A stretch of 64,000 bases of DNA from Alkalicoccus halolimnae (lineage in GTDB: Bacteria > Bacillota > Bacilli > Bacillales > Salisediminibacteriaceae). The position numbers and the translations under genes were made by a program. The notes beneath the pieces were generated by a model. It did no database searches and was not told where the DNA came from. It saw only the letters and a list, made by a program, of their open reading frames with translations. Location: the NCBI RefSeq assembly GCF_008014775.2, contig NZ_CP144914.1, forward strand, positions 806,001 through 870,000. The letters are read 5' to 3'. Positions 28,042-36,600 of the stretch are shown here, in pieces. Positions within the stretch are counted from its first letter, which is position 1. Each line of letters opens with the position of its first letter.

Positions 28042-29433
28042 ATGTCGTCAGCAGATAAATCGCAAAAAGACCAGCAGAATACGGAAACAGAGGAAAAAGA
28101 CACTCCTCCTTCAAAAAAAAGATTTTTAACATGTTCCCTTCTTGGTATTCTCCTTTTTCTTGTGCCTGTTCCTTTTGACGGAAGCATTACGATCGGGGTC
28201 GGAATACTTGCAGAATCACTCCAGAGTGCATTTGGAGCATATATCCCGGGATTTATGACAATCGTGATTGCTGTTTCTGCGGGAGGAGCTCTGGCCGTAT
28301 CGATATTTCAGCCTGCCTGGGTGCTTCGTAATGAAGCACTGAGCAGTCTGTTCTTCATTTCAAAAGCCTGGCTTATCGTAAGAATTATCGGTACAATTTT
28401 TGCCGTCATGACCTTATTTCAATTCGGTCCGGGAGTCATTACAGCAGATTTCACTGGTGGTACCGTCCTTAATGACCTCGTGCCTGTATTAATGGCCTGG
28501 TTCTTATTCGCAGCGCTGTTTATGCCGCTGCTTCTTTCTTTTGGCCTGATGGATTTCATCGGGACAGTGCTGCGTAAGTTTATGCAGCCGGTGTTTAAAC
28601 TGCCCGGCCGATCCGCTATTGATGCGACAGCTTCCTGGATGGGGGCAGGACCTGTCGGGGTGCTGATTACGACGCAGCAGTTTGAACAGGGCTATTATAC
28701 AAAGAGGGAAGCATCGGTTATCGCAACGAACTTCTCTATTGCTTCTATTGCATTTAGTCTCGTCATTATCAGTTTTATCGGGCTTGACGCTTACTTTGTT
28801 CCGTTTTATTTAACGGTGACGCTTGCCGTTGTTGTGGCAGCAATTATTATGCCGAGAATACCGCCGCTTTCTTTGAAAAAAGATGAATACCACGGTCCTG
28901 CCGGAAAACAAATTGATGAAGTGGTCCCGGAAAACGAATCAACATTTTCTTTTGGTATTAGAAAAGCAGTTGAAAAAGCGAACAGTGTGAAAAGCATGAA
29001 ACATGTTATGATAAGAGGGTTGACCAATGTAATGGATATGTGGCTCGGCCTCATTCCAATCGTTATGGCACTCGGAACTGTTGCATTAATACTGGCTGAA
29101 TTTACGCCTGTATTTGTCTGGCTTTCTGCACCCATTGTGCCTCTTCTTCAGCTGCTCCAGCTTCCGGAAGCAGCCCAGGCAGCCCCGGCGATGATCGTAG
29201 GCTTTGCGGATATGTTCCTTCCGGCAGTAATCGGAAGCAGTATTGAAAGCGAGCTTACCCGATTTGTTATTGCCGGAGTTTCAATTACGCAGCTTGTATA
29301 CATGTCAGAGATTGGTGTATTGATAATGCGTTCCAAAATTCCACTTAGCTTCTGGGAGCTTGCCGTGATTTTTATCCAGCGTACGCTTATTACACTGCCA
29401 ATCATCGCCGGAGTTGCTCATTTAATATTTTAA
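28042..29433 (+). CDS. YjiH-like membrane protein with nucleoside-recognition (Gate) domain
   Basis: 463 residues, about ten membrane helices after a charged cytoplasmic N-terminus (1-30). The segment DATASWMGAGPVGVLITTQQF near residue 193 and the Gate-like pattern in the last third match the YjiH family, whose transported compound is not established. Next comes a class III aminotransferase gene on the same strand 275 bp later; a link to amino-acid or amine uptake is possible but unproven. ACGGAGG ribosome site. Confidence 0.8.
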   Translation: MSSADKSQKDQQNTETEEKDTPPSKKRFLTCSLLGILLFLVPVPFDGSITIGVGILAESLQSAFGAYIPGFMTIVIAVSAGGALAVSIFQPAWVLRNEALSSLFFISKAWLIVRIIGTIFAVMTLFQFGPGVITADFTGGTVLNDLVPVLMAWFLFAALFMPLLLSFGLMDFIGTVLRKFMQPVFKLPGRSAIDATASWMGAGPVGVLITTQQFEQGYYTKREASVIATNFSIASIAFSLVIISFIGLDAYFVPFYLTVTLAVVVAAIIMPRIPPLSLKKDEYHGPAGKQIDEVVPENESTFSFGIRKAVEKANSVKSMKHVMIRGLTNVMDMWLGLIPIVMALGTVALILAEFTPVFVWLSAPIVPLLQLLQLPEAAQAAPAMIVGFADMFLPAVIGSSIESELTRFVIAGVSITQLVYMSEIGVLIMRSKIPLSFWELAVIFIQRTLITLPIIAGVAHLIF

Positions 29434-29522
29434 TCACCTGAATCAATTTCATACTATACTTTTCAAGTTATTTTAACGAACATGTTATCAGTTTATAATG
29501 TGAATATTCGTATATAAAATCG

Positions 29523-29612
29523 AATGATTGAAACGGCAGACGGCGGCTCCGGCGGGATGAAGACGAGCCCGCGGAAAGCGTCCGTCTGAAGTGGAAATCA
29601 TTCACCATGTTC
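29523..29612 (-). repeat. Dispersed repeat, type D (short form)
   Basis: Read on the minus strand it runs GAATGATTTCCACTTCAGAC, GGACGCTTTCCGCGGGCTCG, TCTTCATCCCGCCGGAGCC, then CCGTCTGCCGTTTCAATCATT. The copy at 51473-51615 is the same sequence with a hairpin-bearing insert. Sequences of this kind are common in Bacillaceae intergenic regions. Confidence 0.75.
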
Positions 29613-29708
29613 GTAAATCCCTTTCTAATAGCGACTTATGAAATTGATTCACCTGATAAATTAATTTATGTTTGTAATGAAATAAATAGATAGAAGGAGG
29701 TATTCTAC

Positions 29709-30995
29709 ATGACATCCAATGTTGATTCCCTGATGAAACGAATGGGAGAACGTCTTGCTCCAAGTATGGCAAAAGACCACCCGAACCTTCCCGTAATAAA
29801 AGAAGAAGGATGCTATTACTACGGAACGGACGGACGCACCTATCTGGATTTCTCTTCCGGAATCGCCGTCACCAATACAGGTCACAGACACCCGAAAGTC
29901 GTTGAAGCGATCAAACGAGGAGCTGATTCCCTCACACACGGACCTTCCGGGGTTATTATGTATGAGTCCATTCTCTCTTTAGCGGATAAACTCGCCGAAA
30001 TCATGCCCGGAGACATTGACTGCTTCTTTTTCGGAAACAGCGGTACAGAAGCGGTCGAAGGTGCATTGAAGCTGGCGAAGTATGTCACCGAACGTACTGC
30101 AGTAGTCTCGTTTAACGGCGGGTTCCATGGAAGAACGTTTGGGGCTATGGGAGTAAGTACTTCCAAAAGTAAATACCGTAAACATATGCAGCCGCAGATG
30201 AATGCCTATACTGTTCCTTATGCGGATCCTTCTTTGTCTTCCGAAGAAAATGAAGCAAAGCTGGAGAAGGATTTCGAGAATTTATTTGAGCATCAAATTA
30301 CCCCTGAAGAAGTGGCCTGCATGATCGTAGAGCCTATTCTTGGAGAAGGGGGCTACATTGTCCCGCCGGCATCCTGGCTTCAAAAAATAAGAGAAGTATG
30401 TACACAGCATGGTATTCTGCTGATTTTTGATGAAGTTCAGACGGGATTCGGCAGAACAGGAGACTGGTTTGCTGCGCAGACCTTCGGAGTGAATCCGGAT
30501 ATTATGGCAGTTGCGAAAGGGATTGCGTCCGGCATGCCGCTTGGAGCGACTGCTGCCAGCAAGGAACTGATGCAGAAATGGCCGCTCGGCACTCATGCTA
30601 CAACGTTTGGCGGGAATCCTATTGCCTGCGAAGCAGGACTGGCTACGATAGAAGTGCTAAAAGAAGAAAAACTGCCTGAAAATGCGGCAGCGATGGGAAA
30701 ATATGCAAAAGAAGAGCTTGAAAAAATGAAACAAAATCACCCGACTCTCGGCACCATCCGCGGGCAGGGACTGATGATCGGCATTGAAATTATTAACCCC
30801 GAGACCGGCGAAGCTGACGGGGGAGGGCTGATGGAAGTTCTCGATCTCGCTCTTGCCGAAGGTGTCCTGTTTTATTTCTGTGGAAATAAAACGGAGGTCA
30901 TGCGGATGATTCCGCCATTAATCGTTACGAAGGAGCAGGTTGATGAAGGTCTGGAAAAACTGGATCGTGCTCTTACCATTTTCGAAAAGAAATAA
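29709..30995 (+). CDS. Class III aminotransferase (4-aminobutyrate / omega-amino acid type)
   Basis: 428 residues, PLP-dependent fold type I. PLP-phosphate-binding [15 protein letters not shown] near residue 107, the Asp-Glu pair in [15 protein letters not shown] near 240, and the PLP Lys in [14 protein letters not shown] near 270. This pattern fits 4-aminobutyrate or related omega-aminotransferases rather than ornithine aminotransferase. No succinate-semialdehyde dehydrogenase is adjacent, so the true amine donor is open. AGAAGGAGG ribosome site. Confidence 0.88.
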   Translation: MTSNVDSLMKRMGERLAPSMAKDHPNLPVIKEEGCYYYGTDGRTYLDFSSGIAVTNTGHRHPKVVEAIKRGADSLTHGPSGVIMYESILSLADKLAEIMPGDIDCFFFGNSGTEAVEGALKLAKYVTERTAVVSFNGGFHGRTFGAMGVSTSKSKYRKHMQPQMNAYTVPYADPSLSSEENEAKLEKDFENLFEHQITPEEVACMIVEPILGEGGYIVPPASWLQKIREVCTQHGILLIFDEVQTGFGRTGDWFAAQTFGVNPDIMAVAKGIASGMPLGATAASKELMQKWPLGTHATTFGGNPIACEAGLATIEVLKEEKLPENAAAMGKYAKEELEKMKQNHPTLGTIRGQGLMIGIEIINPETGEADGGGLMEVLDLALAEGVLFYFCGNKTEVMRMIPPLIVTKEQVDEGLEKLDRALTIFEKK

Positions 30996-31043
30996 TACTT
31001 TCTAGGTTATAGGATGAATTTTATAGGAAAGGAATTCGTTAAC

Positions 31044-31229
31044 ATGGAAGCAGAGAACTTTAAAGTGACACCCGAAAAACTGCAGGGCAGGACAGTGGAA
31101 GATGCTGCCATTACTGCTGATGCCGTAGTAATTAAATTTACTGATGGTACGTTTCTGGATGTGTATCTCGATAAGTCCGGACCAACATTGAAAACATCAA
31201 CAAACAAGCTGGAAGGCAAAAACTTGTAA
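31044..31229 (+). CDS. Small conserved-type hypothetical protein
   Basis: 61 residues from ATG 31044 (ribosome site AGGAAAGGA; an upstream ATG at 31014 has none at the right spacing). Predicted beta-rich: AVVIKFTDGTFLDVYLDKSGPT. No signal, membrane segment or known motif. It lies 48 bp after the aminotransferase and before a strong terminator, so it is probably the last gene of that transcript. Confidence 0.6.
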   Translation: MEAENFKVTPEKLQGRTVEDAAITADAVVIKFTDGTFLDVYLDKSGPTLKTSTNKLEGKNL

Positions 31230-31240
31230 TATAAGCAAAA

Positions 31241-31288
31241 AAGGCTGGCCCGGTCGATAATGTTCGACATGGGCCAGCCTTTTTTTTT
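31241..31288 (+). terminator. Terminator after the aminotransferase unit
   Basis: Stem AAGGCTGGCCC / GGGCCAGCCTT (11 bp, perfect) followed by nine T, 12 bp after the stop. Confidence 0.9.
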
Positions 31289-31290
31289 AT

Positions 31291-31687
31291 AGCTGTGTTA
31301 AAGTCTGTTTGTTGATACATGTAGAAAACTCCGCTCCAACCCGGCAGGCCCACCAATAACAACACGGAGCTTTAACAGAGACACTCATGCAGAAGCCTTG
31401 CACCATGAGGCATGAAAATGGCTTTCTTTGGGAATGGATCCCCCATCTATACAGGTGGAATCAATGATATCCAGAAGAGGTCTTCTTTATTAAAGATAGA
31501 CCTCCTGTTCTGTCTTTTTTACCGTAAGCTGCAGTGGACATGGGGCGGCTCCGGGGCGATGAAGGACGAGCCGAAGATCCATTCCGTCCGACCGCAGGGA
31601 GGACGGGATTAGCTGAGGCCGGCCCGCCCGGAAAGCGTCCCATGGAAACGAAAGCGCATGTTTATCTACTTAATTTTCAAGGTAGCC
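31291..31687 (+). repeat. Dispersed repeat family A, complete uninterrupted copy (about 397 bp)
   Basis: Best reference copy. Left end AGCTGTGTTAAAGTCTG directly after a terminator; CACGGAGCTTTAACAGAGAC (the site that carries a MITE at 48.6 kb); CACTCATGCAG; TTTACCGTAAGCTGCAGTGG; CATGGGGCGGCTCCGGGGCG; hairpin ATTCCGTCC / GGACGGGAT; GGCCGGCCCGCCCGG; GGAAAGCGTCCCATGG; right end TTAATTTTCAAGGTAGCC. No start codon with ribosome site or sustained open frame. Confidence 0.85.
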
Positions 31688-31703
31688 TTTTTAAAAGGAA
31701 TGC

Positions 31704-33545
31704 TTATTTTCGTTTCTTTTTATCAGTTTCATTATCTTCGTCCTTCAGCTGTTCTTCAAGGTCGTCACGAAGATCATTGTAAATTTTATCCTTAAACTCT
31801 TCGTAAACTTCTTCTTTAATATCGTCATAAACTTCATCTTTCACCTGTTCGTAAACTTCCTCTTTCATCTCCTCATATACATCTTCGCTGATGTATTCTT
31901 CCCGGAGGTTTTCTTTCATATCTTCTCTTATATCTTCCCTTACATCTTCACGGACATCATCATAGACGTTATCTTTCATACCGCCGTAAACTTCATCTTT
32001 CACACGGCGGCGTTCCTGTTTTCGTCCCCTCAGCTTTTCAATCTGTAAATCTTTCGTCATCATAATCAGCAGGGAAAACAGCATGACAATCATAATGACG
32101 GCAAAAGGGAGCGCCGCAACAATGGAGGCGGTCTGAAGGCCCTCCAGTCCACCGCTGAGCAGAAGCACGCTGGCTGTACCGGCAATGAGAAAGCCCCAGA
32201 TAACTTTAATGGAAAGCTTTGGACTCAGGCTGCCACTGCTCGTCATAGCTCCAAGCACGTAGGAGGCAGAGTCGGCAGAAGTGATAAAGAAAATAATAAT
32301 CAGAAAGACGGCGAGTGTACTCGTTATGCCAGCCAGCGGGAGTTCACCAAGGGTGGCAAACAGGGCCAGCTCCACTTCTTCCATAACGAGATCACCAATG
32401 ACATCGTTTCCTCCAATAATCAGATCAAGCGCTGTTCCGCCGAAAGCTGTAAACCATAGGGCAGCCAGCAGGGACGGAACGATCAATACGCCGGCGACGA
32501 ATTCGCGGATCGAACGTCCACGTGAAATACGGGCGATGAAAATTCCCATAAACGGAGCCCAGGAAATGTGCCAGGCCCAGAAGAAAATGGTGTTATTTCC
32601 GAGCCATTCTCCGTCTCCGAATGGATCAAGGTCGAGGCTCATCGTCACCACGTTGGATATATAGCCCCCGATAGTCGTTACAAAACTCTGCGCTATAAAG
32701 AGCGTTGGCCCGACGATAATAACAAATACGAGAAGCAGACCGGCAATGACGAGGTTAATGGAACTGAGAATTTTAATCCCTTTATTAACACCGGTAGCTG
32801 CAGAAAAGATAAATAAACAAGTGACAATAAAAATGATCGACATCTGGGTAAAGGCGTTGTTTTGAATTCCGTCAAATAAGTAGGACATACCGCCGGAAAT
32901 CTGCAGTGCACTAAGACCAAACGTCGTCGCTACCCCGGTGGAAGTTGCCAGTACAGCGAGAGTATCTATCCCTTTGCCGAAAGCTCCGTAGGCACGGTCA
33001 CCTAAAATAGGCTGAAAAGCAGAGCTTATCAGAGCAGGCTGATCCTTGCGGAATTGAACGTAAGCGAGTGTCAGCGCAACGAGGGAAAAAATCGCCCATG
33101 GATGCAGAGCCCAGTGAAACACGCCGTACCGCAGTCCTGCCGAAGCCTGGGTGGATTCACCGGTACCGACGTAATCCGGATGGGGATCAAAGAAATAAAG
33201 GACAGGTTCGGCCACTCCCCAGAAAACAAAGCCGACCCCGATTCCGGCAGCGAACAGCATGCCGAGCCATTGGAAGAAGTTGAATTCCGGTCTTTCATCC
33301 GGCTTACCAAGTTTTAATTTACCGAATGGACTTACAGCCAAAAAGAGTATAAAAGCAATAAAGAAAGCTGTTGAAAGCATGTAAAACCAACCGAAATTGT
33401 TAAGGGTGAAGGCAAGCCCCTCACTTGAACGGGCTGCCAGCGAGTCAGGGCCGAAGAAACCCCACACGACAAAAGCCGCAACCAATGGTGCTGAAATAAA
33501 AAACACAATACTTGGTTTTTTTGTTTCATACTCATACTGGCTCAT
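31704..33545 (-). CDS. BCCT-family glycine betaine/choline-type transporter with repetitive charged tail
   Basis: 613 residues. Twelve membrane helices span about 10-505; GIGVGFVFWGVAEPVLYFF near residue 98 and the Trp-rich substrate helix FFWAWHISWAPFMG near 325 are family signatures. It imports quaternary-ammonium compatible solutes with Na+ or H+. The last 110 residues are a cytoplasmic tail of tandem octads of the form VYxx(M/V/I)(K/R)x(E/D), for example VYEEMKEE, VYEQVKDE, VYDDIKEE. In BetP the C-tail senses osmotic stress; this one is longer and more regular. Confidence 0.92.
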   Translation of the reverse strand: MSQYEYETKKPSIVFFISAPLVAAFVVWGFFGPDSLAARSSEGLAFTLNNFGWFYMLSTAFFIAFILFLAVSPFGKLKLGKPDERPEFNFFQWLGMLFAAGIGVGFVFWGVAEPVLYFFDPHPDYVGTGESTQASAGLRYGVFHWALHPWAIFSLVALTLAYVQFRKDQPALISSAFQPILGDRAYGAFGKGIDTLAVLATSTGVATTFGLSALQISGGMSYLFDGIQNNAFTQMSIIFIVTCLFIFSAATGVNKGIKILSSINLVIAGLLLVFVIIVGPTLFIAQSFVTTIGGYISNVVTMSLDLDPFGDGEWLGNNTIFFWAWHISWAPFMGIFIARISRGRSIREFVAGVLIVPSLLAALWFTAFGGTALDLIIGGNDVIGDLVMEEVELALFATLGELPLAGITSTLAVFLIIIFFITSADSASYVLGAMTSSGSLSPKLSIKVIWGFLIAGTASVLLLSGGLEGLQTASIVAALPFAVIMIVMLFSLLIMMTKDLQIEKLRGRKQERRRVKDEVYGGMKDNVYDDVREDVREDIREDMKENLREEYISEDVYEEMKEEVYEQVKDEVYDDIKEEVYEEFKDKIYNDLRDDLEEQLKDEDNETDKKKRK

Positions 33546-33995
33546 AAATGTTTTTGCATCCGCGTATATTTATAGAAATGCGGACACTTCCCCCCTTCGT
33601 TATGTAATTTATCACTCTTCCTATACGGCTTTGTAAACGAAGATTGCTGAATTAAAATAATCCCATCATTTTACTGATCATCGTGGTACTGCGGCTTTGA
33701 ATGGAATCAGCAGGACTCATCCAAAAATGGTCCGGAGAGATAGTTATCATGAGAGCGGGCGAAGATAAAACACGAGGGGGACGGGAAATTCTTTAATTTC
33801 AACAGGAAACAAAGCTTTGTACTAATTAAAGAATCAGTGCTTATCTTACTTTTTAATTCCCTTGATGTCTACCGGGGAAACACTTTTTTACAGAATAATA
33901 TTTTTTAAAATCTTAAAAATAAAAATGAAGAAAAGAAGGAATCTTCTGCCCGGATAACAAAGTAGTGAAAGACACTATTGAAAAGGAGTATGAAG
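33546..33995. other. Divergent intergenic region with nested palindromes
   Basis: ATTCTTTAATT (about 33788) and AATTAAAGAAT (about 33824) are an 11-bp perfect inverted repeat enclosing the 12-bp palindrome ACAAAGCTTTGT (about 33809-33820). It lies between the divergent BCCT and CsaA-like genes and could be an operator or a cruciform. I see no family A repeat and no small gene here. Positions may be off by one base. Confidence 0.5.
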
Positions 33996-34328
33996 ATGGC
34001 AGAATTTGAAGACTTTTTAAAATTAGATATGAGAATTGGAACGATCCGGGAGGCAGAGAGACTGGAAGGAGCGCGGGTTCCTGCTTTTAAACTGAAAATT
34101 AATTTTGGAGAAGAAATCGGAATCAAGCAGTCAAGCGCTCAGATTACGAAAAGGTATGAAGCAAAGCAGCTGATCGGAAAGCAGGTCGCGGCAGTAGTGA
34201 ATTTTCCGCCGCGAAAAATTGCCGGATTCTCCTCAGAAGTGCTGGTACTCGGAGGAATGCCCGGCGAAGGGGATGTCGTGCTTCTTAAAACGGACGAACC
34301 TCTCCCGAACGGGACGAAAATAGGGTAA
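33996..34328 (+). CDS. csaA: CsaA-like tRNA-binding domain protein
   Basis: 110 residues, one EMAP/tRNA-binding OB domain: LDMRIGTIREAERLEGAR, FPPRKIAGFSSEVLVLGG. B. subtilis CsaA has the same size and pattern and acts as an export-related chaperone; a tRNA-binding role is also inferred for the fold. ATG 33996 is spaced correctly from AAAAGGAG; ATG 33990 is too close. Single gene, followed directly by a composite terminator unit. Confidence 0.88.
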   Translation: MAEFEDFLKLDMRIGTIREAERLEGARVPAFKLKINFGEEIGIKQSSAQITKRYEAKQLIGKQVAAVVNFPPRKIAGFSSEVLVLGGMPGEGDVVLLKTDEPLPNGTKIG

Positions 34329-34335
34329 TGAAAAC

Positions 34336-34491
34336 GAGCTGTCCGATAAGCACAGAGCACAGGGGCACGGCTTCGCACGGACAAAAAACCTGATAGACAA
34401 ATACTCGTCTAACAGGCTTTTCAGCACCTTGTCCGGCTCCGCGTGTGCTTTCCAGGCTGTCTCGATATTCCTTTTGAGACAGCCTTTTTTT
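34336..34491. terminator. Composite two-hairpin terminator unit (copy 2 of a 150-bp repeat)
   Basis: Same order as 16994-17141: GAGCTGTCC, GGCTTCGCACGGACAA, hairpin CCTGATAGAC / GTCTAACAGG (one mismatch), TTGTCCGGCTCCGCG, hairpin AGGCTGTCTC / GAGACAGCCT with a long T-run. The spacer sequences differ between the copies while the stems are kept. Confidence 0.8.
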
Positions 34492-34607
34492 AATGTTCAG
34501 ACCAGCCGTGGAAAATGGGTCCATGACCGGACAGACCAAGGCTGGTGATTCGCCAGACCGGCTTTAAAGACCATTATCTGAGATTTCATTTACGATTTTC
34601 CGCTCAT

Positions 34608-35465
34608 TTATGAGCCCGGATCAGGTTCTGTTATCGTGAAATTCTCAGAATCAAAAAGCGTGTCTTCTATATAGACATCGACCCGATACCGGCCGGTGTC
34701 CGTTGCCGGGTCTTCAGCATCAAGAATTTCGAGAGAGAGTTTATCTCCCGTAAAAAAAGAAACTGTCTCTTCCCTCACAGAAATCCATTCCCCGGAATAA
34801 TCATAATAAAGCTCGAACGTCAGGGACTGCTCGCCTATGAGATCACCTGTGTAAAACATGCTGATTCCAGTTTCATACTTTTCAAAAGCGGGATCGTTGG
34901 CAACATCGACTATTCCCTCGGGAGAAGGCTCATTGTCGCTGTAAACATAAACTCCATTTTCAAGCGGCGGGTTGTAGACCCACTGCTCGGCAGCCGCACC
35001 CGGATATGCGAGAAGAGCAGCGCATAAAACAGGTACAAGAACTCCTGTGACGAGATTAAAACCTGATTTATTAAATAATGGAGGGAGGATTTGTTTTCCT
35101 TCATGATGCTCCACAATACGTTTTATTTTCTGTGCGTACCATGCGTTGCCCAGCAGCCCAAAAATCGTGTGAATGATCAAGAAGGGCATAAGCTGAAGCA
35201 GCAGGGTGGGGGAAGCGTCTGCTCCGAGACCGAGCAGAGCTGGAAAAAAAGACTCTGCCGTTAAAACGGCGACGAAGAATAGAAAGTAGATAAAGCTCCA
35301 CCCGTACATGTGGCGGGAGGAAGCCCAGAAAGGGGCGAGCAAAAAAGCGGCTCCGTTCCATCCGGAAAAAGCAGCGGGTTTTTTCCACTTCTTCCACTTT
35401 TTCTGATAGTAGTCTGCATTTCTCCCAATGTATGATGCTGCCTTTGCAGTAAGTATAGATTCCAT
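34608..35465 (-). CDS. Membrane protein with DUF2628-like N-terminal domain
   Basis: 285 residues from ATG 35465 (AAAGGGAG upstream). The N-terminal region (SYIGRNADYYQKKWKKW, WNGAAFLLAPFWASSRHMYGW) matches the DUF2628 pattern of three to four membrane helices. A further helix near 150-170 leads to an extracytoplasmic beta-rich region (about 175-285) with ENGVYVYSDNEPSPEG and a C-terminal FTITEPDPGS. Function unknown; no operon partner. Confidence 0.68.
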   Translation of the reverse strand: MESILTAKAASYIGRNADYYQKKWKKWKKPAAFSGWNGAAFLLAPFWASSRHMYGWSFIYFLFFVAVLTAESFFPALLGLGADASPTLLLQLMPFLIIHTIFGLLGNAWYAQKIKRIVEHHEGKQILPPLFNKSGFNLVTGVLVPVLCAALLAYPGAAAEQWVYNPPLENGVYVYSDNEPSPEGIVDVANDPAFEKYETGISMFYTGDLIGEQSLTFELYYDYSGEWISVREETVSFFTGDKLSLEILDAEDPATDTGRYRVDVYIEDTLFDSENFTITEPDPGS

Positions 35466-35589
35466 GTTATAACTCCCTTTAACTTTCATAAATGCATAAT
35501 CATCATTTAGTGTAGCAGAAAAAATCAGTCATCATAAGGGAATAGACTTTTCATTTTCAAGGGTTCTGTGAACAGAAAAGCTCTCCTCT

Positions 35590-35697
35590 TCTCTCTAAAA
35601 TGGAGGGAGAGCGGGGTTAGCTGAGGCCGGGCCTGCCCGGAAAGCGTCCCCATGGAAACGAAAGCGCACGTTTATTGCTTATCTACTTTATTTTAAA
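35590..35697 (+). repeat. Dispersed repeat family A, right-end fragment
   Basis: GGGGTTAGCTGAGGCCGGGC, GGAAAGCGTCCCCATGG, AAACGAAAGCGCACG, TACTTTATTTTAAAG. It runs head-to-tail into the next copy, so two copies are tandem here. Confidence 0.7.
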
Positions 35698-36228
35698 GCT
35701 CTGTTAAAGCATTCTGTTGTTGATATATGTAAGAAAACTTTGCTTCAACTGACCTGCCGTGTAGGAGCTTTCCAACTTACGATTACAGAAGGTAACTTTA
35801 CTTTAAAAGTTGGTGGGCCAGGCTTAAACGAAAGAAGTTTTAAGGGTTAAATTAGCTTTTTTGTCAGATGTAGTTTATTTTCCCCAAATGTGCGTAAGAA
35901 CCTGAAGCTTTAACAAAGACACTCATGCAAAATCCTTGCACTATGAGGAATGAAAATGACCTTCTATAGGAATGGAATGCCCTCTATCCAGGTCGAATGA
36001 AGGATGGTCAGAAGGGGCTTCTTTATTAGAAGGCAGATCCTGGTCCATATTTTACTGGCCGCTGGAGTGGCCATGGGGTGACTCCAGGGCGATCAAGGAC
36101 GAGTCGAAGATCCATCCCGTCCGACCACAGGGAGGACGGGATTAGCTGAGGCCGGCCCGCCTGGAAAGCGTCCCCATGGAAACGAAAGCGCACGTTCACC
36201 GCTTCTATACTTTATTTTCAAGGTAGCC
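35697..36228 (+). repeat. Dispersed repeat family A, full copy carrying a MITE
   Basis: Left end GCTCTGTTAAAGCATTCTG, then the MITE copy at 35766-35902, then GAAGCTTTAACAAAGACACT, CACTATGAGGAATGAAAATG, the perfect hairpin ATCCCGTCC (36114-36122) / GGACGGGAT (36134-36142), GGCCGGCCCGCC, and right end ACTTTATTTTCAAGGTAGCC. Confidence 0.8.
35766..35902 (+). mobile_element. MITE-like element, left-truncated (copy 2)
   Basis: From AGCTTTCCAACTTACGATTA it follows copy 1 (13009-13168) closely, through GGCTTAAACGAAAGAAG and TAGTTTATTTTCCCC, to the terminal TGCGTAAGAACC at 35891-35902. The left terminal repeat and about 25 bp are missing, replaced by repeat sequence. The right flank TGAAGCTT resembles the target of copy 3. 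Confidence 0.7.
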
Positions 36229-36342
36229 TATTTTAAAGACAGCCTTAAAATAAGCTGTATACATGTAGAAAACTCCGATTCAACTCGGCAGTAGAAAGCA
36301 GCGAACCGTCTGCTTATACATAAAAACCACTTTATAAATAGA

Positions 36343-36381
36343 CTGAAGCCTCCATGAAAACGCTTGTCATGGAGGCTTCAG
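36343..36381. terminator. Perfect 15-bp hairpin downstream of the GerMN lipoprotein gene
   Basis: CTGAAGCCTCCATGA / TCATGGAGGCTTCAG without a long T-run. It may end minus-strand transcription from 36514 or be part of the type B repeat, since hairpins of this kind also occur at 12941 and 15561. Confidence 0.5.
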
Positions 36382-36600
36382 AGTATTGATTCAATAAAGA
36401 AAGAAGTACATTCATTCTATTCCTTGTATTTTTTCCCTTCGCTTACCGGCGGAAGTCTGCCGTGGAGGAGCTCTCTTCTTCCGTTAAGAAAGAGGAGAAC
36501 CGCACCAGCTTTTTTAATATTCTTCGTAGTTATCCGGGCTGTCTGCTTCAATCGGCCGGCTTAAATCAAGGTGGCCGAGAAAATCACTTGTTTCTTCCCC
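36375..36600. repeat. Dispersed repeat, type B copy
   Basis: GAGTATTGATTCAATAAAGA, then CTTCGCTTACCGGCGGAAG and TGCCGTGGAGG match 12588-12680. GAGAAAATCACTTG near 36575 matches the other end at 12770, but that part lies inside the 3' end of the GerMN gene, so the true right border is unclear. Confidence 0.55.
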
